From positions 1-64,000 of the forward strand of contig JBMNFJ010000008.1 of NCBI GenBank assembly GCA_050949255.1: a stretch of 64,000 bases of DNA, read 5' to 3'. Below the pieces are notes generated by a model, which was not told where the DNA came from, searched no databases, and was given only the letters and a program-made list of their open reading frames with translations. A program made the translations under genes and the position numbers. Numbering within the stretch: position 1 is the stretch's first letter; every line of letters starts with the position of its first letter. The stretch comes from UBA3941 sp002385665. Lineage in GTDB: Bacteria; Bacillota; Clostridia; Caldicoprobacterales; UBA3941. Below are positions 60,501-64,000 of the stretch, piece by piece.

Positions 60501-60968
60501 ATGATGAGAAAACTCTTTAGCATTTTACTTATGTTAGTGCTGGTTGTTACCATCTTCGCCGGTTGCGGTGGGGACAAGAAAGGCGATGATGCCGCAGCTT
60601 TAAAGGACGGCACCTATACTGCAGAGGAAGCAGATTTTGATGAGAAGAGTGGTTGGAAAGATAATGTAACCATTGAGGTCAAAGACGGAAAAATCGCTAA
60701 AGTTGATTGGAACAGCACCCATAAAGATGGGGGAAAGGATAAGAAGACTTCGTCCAAGGATGGGGACTATGCCATGGTCGCAAAGGGCAATGCTATAGCA
60801 GAATGGCATGAGCAAGCCGAAAAGGTAGAGGAATTCTTGATAGAAAAACAAGATGTAAACGCTATCGATGTAAAAGACGATGGTAAAACCGATACCATTG
60901 CGGGCGTAACCATGAATGTTGATGGATTTGTGGCTTTGGTAAAGGAAGCTCTTGCAAAAGCCAAATAA
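60501..60968 (+). CDS. FMN-binding lipoprotein (PplA-like, single domain)
   Basis: A 155-residue exported lipoprotein. The signal peptide ends in the lipobox IFAGC with Cys22; AGGAGGT at 60490-60496 precedes tandem ATGs at 60501 and 60504. Residues 35-150 form one FMN_bind domain (DGTYTAEEADFDEK, VTIEVKDGKIAKVDW). The segment TDTIAGVTMNVDGF matches the ApbE flavinylation site Dxx(S/A)GxT, with Thr137 as the likely FMN attachment residue. The apbE gene follows at once. Listeria PplA has two such domains; this one has one. A surface electron shuttle is the likely role. Confidence 0.85.
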   Translation: MMRKLFSILLMLVLVVTIFAGCGGDKKGDDAAALKDGTYTAEEADFDEKSGWKDNVTIEVKDGKIAKVDWNSTHKDGGKDKKTSSKDGDYAMVAKGNAIAEWHEQAEKVEEFLIEKQDVNAIDVKDDGKTDTIAGVTMNVDGFVALVKEALAKAK

Positions 60969-60997
60969 TCGCATAACAAAATTTAAATCGCAGTAAA

Positions 60998-61025
60998 GGG
61001 CCTGCCCATCTGGGCGGGCTTTTTC
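60998..61025 (+). terminator. Terminator after the FMN lipoprotein gene
   Basis: GGGCCTGCCC (60998-61007) pairs with GGGCGGGCT (61012-61020) with a four-base loop and a T-run. The apbE gene may therefore be expressed at a lower level or from its own promoter. Confidence 0.75.
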
Positions 61026-61116
61026 ATGTGAAAATACTAGCAGAAAAGATAGGACTGTGTTAATATAAAAAATGGCTGTATGGAATATATTCTGAAGAAG
61101 TTGGTGTGAATTCTTT

Positions 61117-62181
61117 ATGCATACAAAATTAAGAAAAACCCTTGCCCTAAGTGTTCTACTTATCATGGTATTGACCTTTGTAATTGGCTGTACAATCGGA
61201 AATACGAGGGAGTATAACAGGGATTTATTTGCTCTGGACACTGTAATAACCCTCAAGGTTTTTGGTGGTAGGTCCGCCAAGAAGGCCTTGGATAAGGCGG
61301 CGGAAAGGATTCGGGAGATAGAGGATCATATGAGCCCAACCCTTGAGGACAGCGATGTATCAAAGATCAACAGAGCTGCTGGAATAGAGCCTGTCAAGGT
61401 CCACGAGGACACTTTTTATGTAATAAAAAGGGCTTTAAATTATGGAAAATTGACCGGGGGAGTATTTGATATTACAATTGGACCCATAGTAAATCTTTGG
61501 GACATAAAATCGGAAAAGTCAAAAATTCCGGATGAAAATCATATAAAGGACAAGCTTTCACTGGTAGATTACAGGAAGGTTAGGATAGATGAAGACAATA
61601 TGACTGTCTTTTTAGAAGAGAAGGGGATGGCTGTGGACCTGGGTGCTATAGCCAAGGGCTATGCAGCCGATGAAGCTGTCAGGATACTAATGAAGTCAGG
61701 AGTAAAAAGTGCCCTTCTGAATTTGGGAGGTAATGTGATAACAATAGGTGGAAAACCTGATGGGAGCCCGTGGAGGATAGGTCTTCAGGACCCCAGAAGC
61801 CAGGAGACAGGCCGAAACCATTTTGCCATAGTAGAGGTGAAAGGGGCTACAGTTGTCAGCTCCGGGGATTATGAAAGATATATGGTAGATGTCTATGAAA
61901 GGACGGGGGAGAGGTATCATCATATCTTTGATCCCAGAACCGGTTATCCGGCCCAAAGCGGACTTATGGTTTCAACGATTATTTCCGCATCCTCCATGGA
62001 TGCTGACGCCCTGTCTACCATATTGTTTATAATGGGCCATGAGGAAGGATTTAAAACCATTGAGGATCTGGGCAATTATGAAGCAATAGCCGTAACCCTG
62101 GATAAGGATGTATATATTACCGAGGGATTAAAGGATGGGCTCATCCCATCAAACGATCTTTACAATATTATTGAACCCTGA
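61117..62181 (+). CDS. apbE: FAD:protein FMN transferase (ApbE/FmnB)
   Basis: A 354-residue lipoprotein that transfers FMN from FAD to a threonine of target proteins outside the membrane. The signal peptide ends in VIGC with Cys25. Family motifs: FALDTVITLKVFG at the start, GGVFDITIGPIVNLW, AVDLGAIAKGYAADEAV (FAD binding), LLNLGGNVITIG, and HHIFDPRTGYPA, with SSMDADALSTILFIMG carrying metal ligands. The adjacent FMN_bind lipoprotein is the natural substrate. No strong ribosome site precedes ATG 61117. Confidence 0.94.
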   Translation: MHTKLRKTLALSVLLIMVLTFVIGCTIGNTREYNRDLFALDTVITLKVFGGRSAKKALDKAAERIREIEDHMSPTLEDSDVSKINRAAGIEPVKVHEDTFYVIKRALNYGKLTGGVFDITIGPIVNLWDIKSEKSKIPDENHIKDKLSLVDYRKVRIDEDNMTVFLEEKGMAVDLGAIAKGYAADEAVRILMKSGVKSALLNLGGNVITIGGKPDGSPWRIGLQDPRSQETGRNHFAIVEVKGATVVSSGDYERYMVDVYERTGERYHHIFDPRTGYPAQSGLMVSTIISASSMDADALSTILFIMGHEEGFKTIEDLGNYEAIAVTLDKDVYITEGLKDGLIPSNDLYNIIEP

Positions 62182-62197
62182 AGCCGGGAGGGAATAG

Positions 62198-62599
62198 ATG
62201 AAACCCAAAATAGGAGATGTTTTTGTCTATATTTTTATAATTCTTCTGGTAGGCCTAAGTTTCATAGGCCTCAAGACCATGGGTAATCATGAGGGCAAGC
62301 TCATGGTTCAGGTAGAGTTAGATGGAAGCATAATTGAGTCGGTGGAGATGCCAGGAGTTGAAACGGAGAGAACAGCCAGAGAAATAAGGATCGATGCAGT
62401 GGATGGGGGATATAATATTGTGAAGATTTCCGCTGATGGTGTAGAAATAATGGATGCTGATTGTCCCGATAGACTATGTGTTTATTCACCCAGTATTAAG
62501 AATCCGGGGCAATCCATAGTATGTATACCCCACAAACTAATAGTGAGAATTATAGGTCAAGGGACTGAAAATGAGGCTTTGGACGATACTGCATCGTGA
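62198..62599 (+). CDS. NusG domain II-containing membrane-anchored protein (EetA-like)
   Basis: A 133-residue protein with an N-terminal anchor helix (VFVYIFIILLVGLSFIGL) and an extracytoplasmic NusG-domain-II fold: KLMVQVELDGSIIESVEMP, then DCPDRLCVYSPSI and GQSIVCIPHKLIVRI. The three cysteines in this region are conserved in the family. EetA of the Listeria electron-transfer locus is of this type and works with EetB and flavinylated proteins. GGGAGG precedes ATG 62198. Its coding end lies just ahead of the start of the EetB-like gene. Confidence 0.87.
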   Translation: MKPKIGDVFVYIFIILLVGLSFIGLKTMGNHEGKLMVQVELDGSIIESVEMPGVETERTAREIRIDAVDGGYNIVKISADGVEIMDADCPDRLCVYSPSIKNPGQSIVCIPHKLIVRIIGQGTENEALDDTAS

Positions 62600-62609
62600 G
62601 GTAGGGATG

Positions 62610-63119
62610 ATGAAAAAGACAAGAAAACTGACATTGCTTGGGCTGCTGGTTTCCCAGGCATTGGTACTACACTATATAGAGGGTTTTATTCCGGTATTGG
62701 CGCCGGGTGCTAAATTGGGGTTGGCTAACATCATAACCATGGTGGCTCTGGTGTTATTTGGATTTAAAGAAGCGATGGCCATTGTAATAATAAGAGCTGT
62801 TCTTGGCCCCTTACTGGGAGGCAGTGTAACCGGAATTTTGTATAGCTTATCCGGTGGGATCTTAAGTGGAATAATTATGTCGATACTTTATCAAAATTTT
62901 AGGGATTATTTTTCATTTATGGGTATAAGTACTGCAGGGGCAGTATTTCATAATATAGGTCAACTACTTGCCGCCTCATGGATCTTTAATACAATAGGCA
63001 TCCTGTATACTTATTTACCCATACTAATGGTAGCTGCGGTGGTTACGGGCTATTTTAACGGATTGGTTGCTCGATATATACTGGGATACTTAAAAAACAA
63101 GGTGGAGATTGGGTCATGA
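62610..63119 (+). CDS. Gx transporter family protein (EetB-like; HepS component I-type)
   Basis: A 169-residue polytopic protein with five to six helices, often annotated as heptaprenyl diphosphate synthase component I or Gx transporter. I choose ATG 62610, with GAGGT at 62598-62602; ATG 62607 is also possible and the open frame begins at 62571. LAPGAKLGLANIITMVALVLF and the glycine-rich GGSVTGILYSLSGGILSG are characteristic of the ECF-S-like family. In Listeria EetB is essential for extracellular electron transfer and is encoded beside EetA, as here. Confidence 0.85.
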   Translation: MKKTRKLTLLGLLVSQALVLHYIEGFIPVLAPGAKLGLANIITMVALVLFGFKEAMAIVIIRAVLGPLLGGSVTGILYSLSGGILSGIIMSILYQNFRDYFSFMGISTAGAVFHNIGQLLAASWIFNTIGILYTYLPILMVAAVVTGYFNGLVARYILGYLKNKVEIGS

Positions 63120-63150
63120 AGGGATATGGTTGTTGGGAGGATAGCTAAGG

Positions 63151-64000
63151 ATGAGTTTTTGGAGAAAATGCACTGATGTCTACAGGGAGTTGACTGAGGT
63201 AGAAAAGTATATCCGAGGTGCCCTAAGGACCAGGCAGGCAGTGCTGGCCAAAGGACTAAAGGAACTGTTGGATGCAGGGGGCAAAAGGATAAGACCGGCT
63301 TTGGTATTGATATCAGGCCAGTTTGGAGAATATGACAGAAAAAAGCTTATGCCCCTGGCAGCGGGTATCGAGATCTTGCACATGGCTACCCTGGTACATG
63401 ACGATATTATCGACGATGCGGACATTCGTCGTGGTGTACCCACCATACAGGCAAAATGGGGAAAAGACATGGCGGTGTTTACCGGGGATTTTCTATTGAC
63501 TCGGGCATTTTCATTAATTACTCAAAATGTGGAATTTGAAAACATGCATAAATTGTCTGATGTGATGAAAGCTATATGCGAGGGTGAAATTGATCAGTAC
63601 CAGACCTGCTATAATCTAGATATCACTGTGAATGATTACCTGAAACGTATAGGTAGGAAGACAGCCCTATTGTTTTCCCTAAGCTGCCGAATCGGAGCTG
63701 AAGAATCCAAATGCGCTCCGGAGGTTGTATGGAATCTTTGGAAGTTTGGAAAAAATCTGGGCATGGTCTTCCAGATTATCGATGACCTCTTAGATTTCAG
63801 CGGGGATCTTCAGACTATGGGCAAGTCACCAATGACGGACTTTGGAAACGGGGTAATTACTCTGCCTATAATATATGCTTTAAAGCAGCCTGATTTTAGG
63901 GATGAAATCCGCGAGATAGTAGATAGAAGGGAATTTACTCCGGCGGTGCTGGACCATGTCAGGGAAAGGGTACATCAAAGCGGGGGATTGGATTATTCCA
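63151..64000 (+). CDS. Polyprenyl diphosphate synthase (DmkB-like), 3' end outside window
   Basis: An open frame of 283 codons from ATG 63151 (GGGAGG at 63135-63140) running off the right edge. It is a trans-prenyl diphosphate synthase: GGKRIRPALVLISGQF, the first Asp-rich motif in HDDIIDDADIRRG, GDFLLTRAFSLI, and the second Asp-rich motif DDLLDFSGD are present. It lengthens farnesyl-type diphosphate to make the tail of (demethyl)menaquinone. In electron-transfer loci DmkB supplies a dedicated quinone pool. The chain is about 40 residues short of the usual 320. Confidence 0.93.
   Translation, partial: MSFWRKCTDVYRELTEVEKYIRGALRTRQAVLAKGLKELLDAGGKRIRPALVLISGQFGEYDRKKLMPLAAGIEILHMATLVHDDIIDDADIRRGVPTIQAKWGKDMAVFTGDFLLTRAFSLITQNVEFENMHKLSDVMKAICEGEIDQYQTCYNLDITVNDYLKRIGRKTALLFSLSCRIGAEESKCAPEVVWNLWKFGKNLGMVFQIIDDLLDFSGDLQTMGKSPMTDFGNGVITLPIIYALKQPDFRDEIREIVDRREFTPAVLDHVRERVHQSGGLDYS

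Noticed and set aside
60600..61280. A 226-codon minus-strand frame across the FMN lipoprotein and apbE
   Set aside because: It spans a terminator and two genes with clear family motifs, and has no ribosome site.
62198..62599. Antiterminator NusG/LoaP for the polysaccharide operon
   Set aside because: The protein has only a NusG domain II with an N-terminal membrane anchor and no NGN domain; it belongs with the EetA-like electron-transfer genes.

Overview
The window looks like a chromosomal segment from an anaerobic low-to-moderate-GC Firmicute (class Clostridia). The reasons are strong GGAGG-type ribosome sites, frequent GTG and TTG starts, a glgC/glgD pair, xylA/xylB, a DUF1292 protein, a TIR-class L25/Ctc protein and a flavin-based electron-transfer locus. 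No rRNA, tRNA or CRISPR array was seen, and the species cannot be named from the sequence alone.

Layout. 1-6.7 kb is a glycogen operon (glgP 3' end, glgC, glgD, glgA, GH13 amylase-type enzyme). 6.8-8.0 kb is a minus-strand pair (PPC/DUF296 protein and RraA-like protein). 8.3-13.1 kb holds a DUF4091/GH123-like protein, galE, a sugar-1-phosphate nucleotidyltransferase-like protein and an N-acetylhexosamine-kinase-like protein, which together suggest hexosamine or galactose salvage. rplY (L25) and a 54-residue membrane protein follow.

14.5-43.7 kb is an accessory surface-polysaccharide island, much richer in A+T than its flanks and full of insertion sequences. It encodes a bacillosamine-type pathway (frameshifted 4,6-dehydratase, aminotransferase, acetyltransferase, phosphoglycosyl transferase), a TviB/TviC pair for UDP-N-acetylgalactosaminuronate, several glycosyltransferases (GT4, GT2, GT32-like), a Wzy-like polymerase, a Wzx-like flippase, a pyruvyltransferase fused to an FrhB-like iron-sulfur domain, and WecB. 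Four IS elements (a DDE/InsH-type element, IS1380, IS1182, IS21) and several relics break it up. A truncated sugar transferase, a truncated IS21 istA, a polysaccharide deacetylase lying against an IS21 end and a doubly frameshifted ATP-grasp gene show decay. A terminator-like leader with an alternative antiterminator pairing precedes the first gene.

44.1-48.9 kb is a GldA/GldF/GldG/DUF4340 ABC-export-type operon. 48.9-57.3 kb is a sugar-use region: lacZ-type beta-galactosidase, xylA, xylB, a ThuA-like protein and a Gfo/Idh/MocA oxidoreductase. Then come DUF1292 and PspC proteins.

58.3-64.0 kb is the most striking part of the conserved DNA: a type II NADH dehydrogenase fused to a DoxX-like membrane domain, diverging from an FMN-binding lipoprotein, an ApbE flavin transferase, a NusG-domain-II protein, a Gx-transporter-like protein and a polyprenyl diphosphate synthase cut by the window edge. 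This gene set matches the flavin-based extracellular electron transfer loci (ndh2, pplA, fmnB, eetA, eetB, dmkB) known from Listeria and other Firmicutes.
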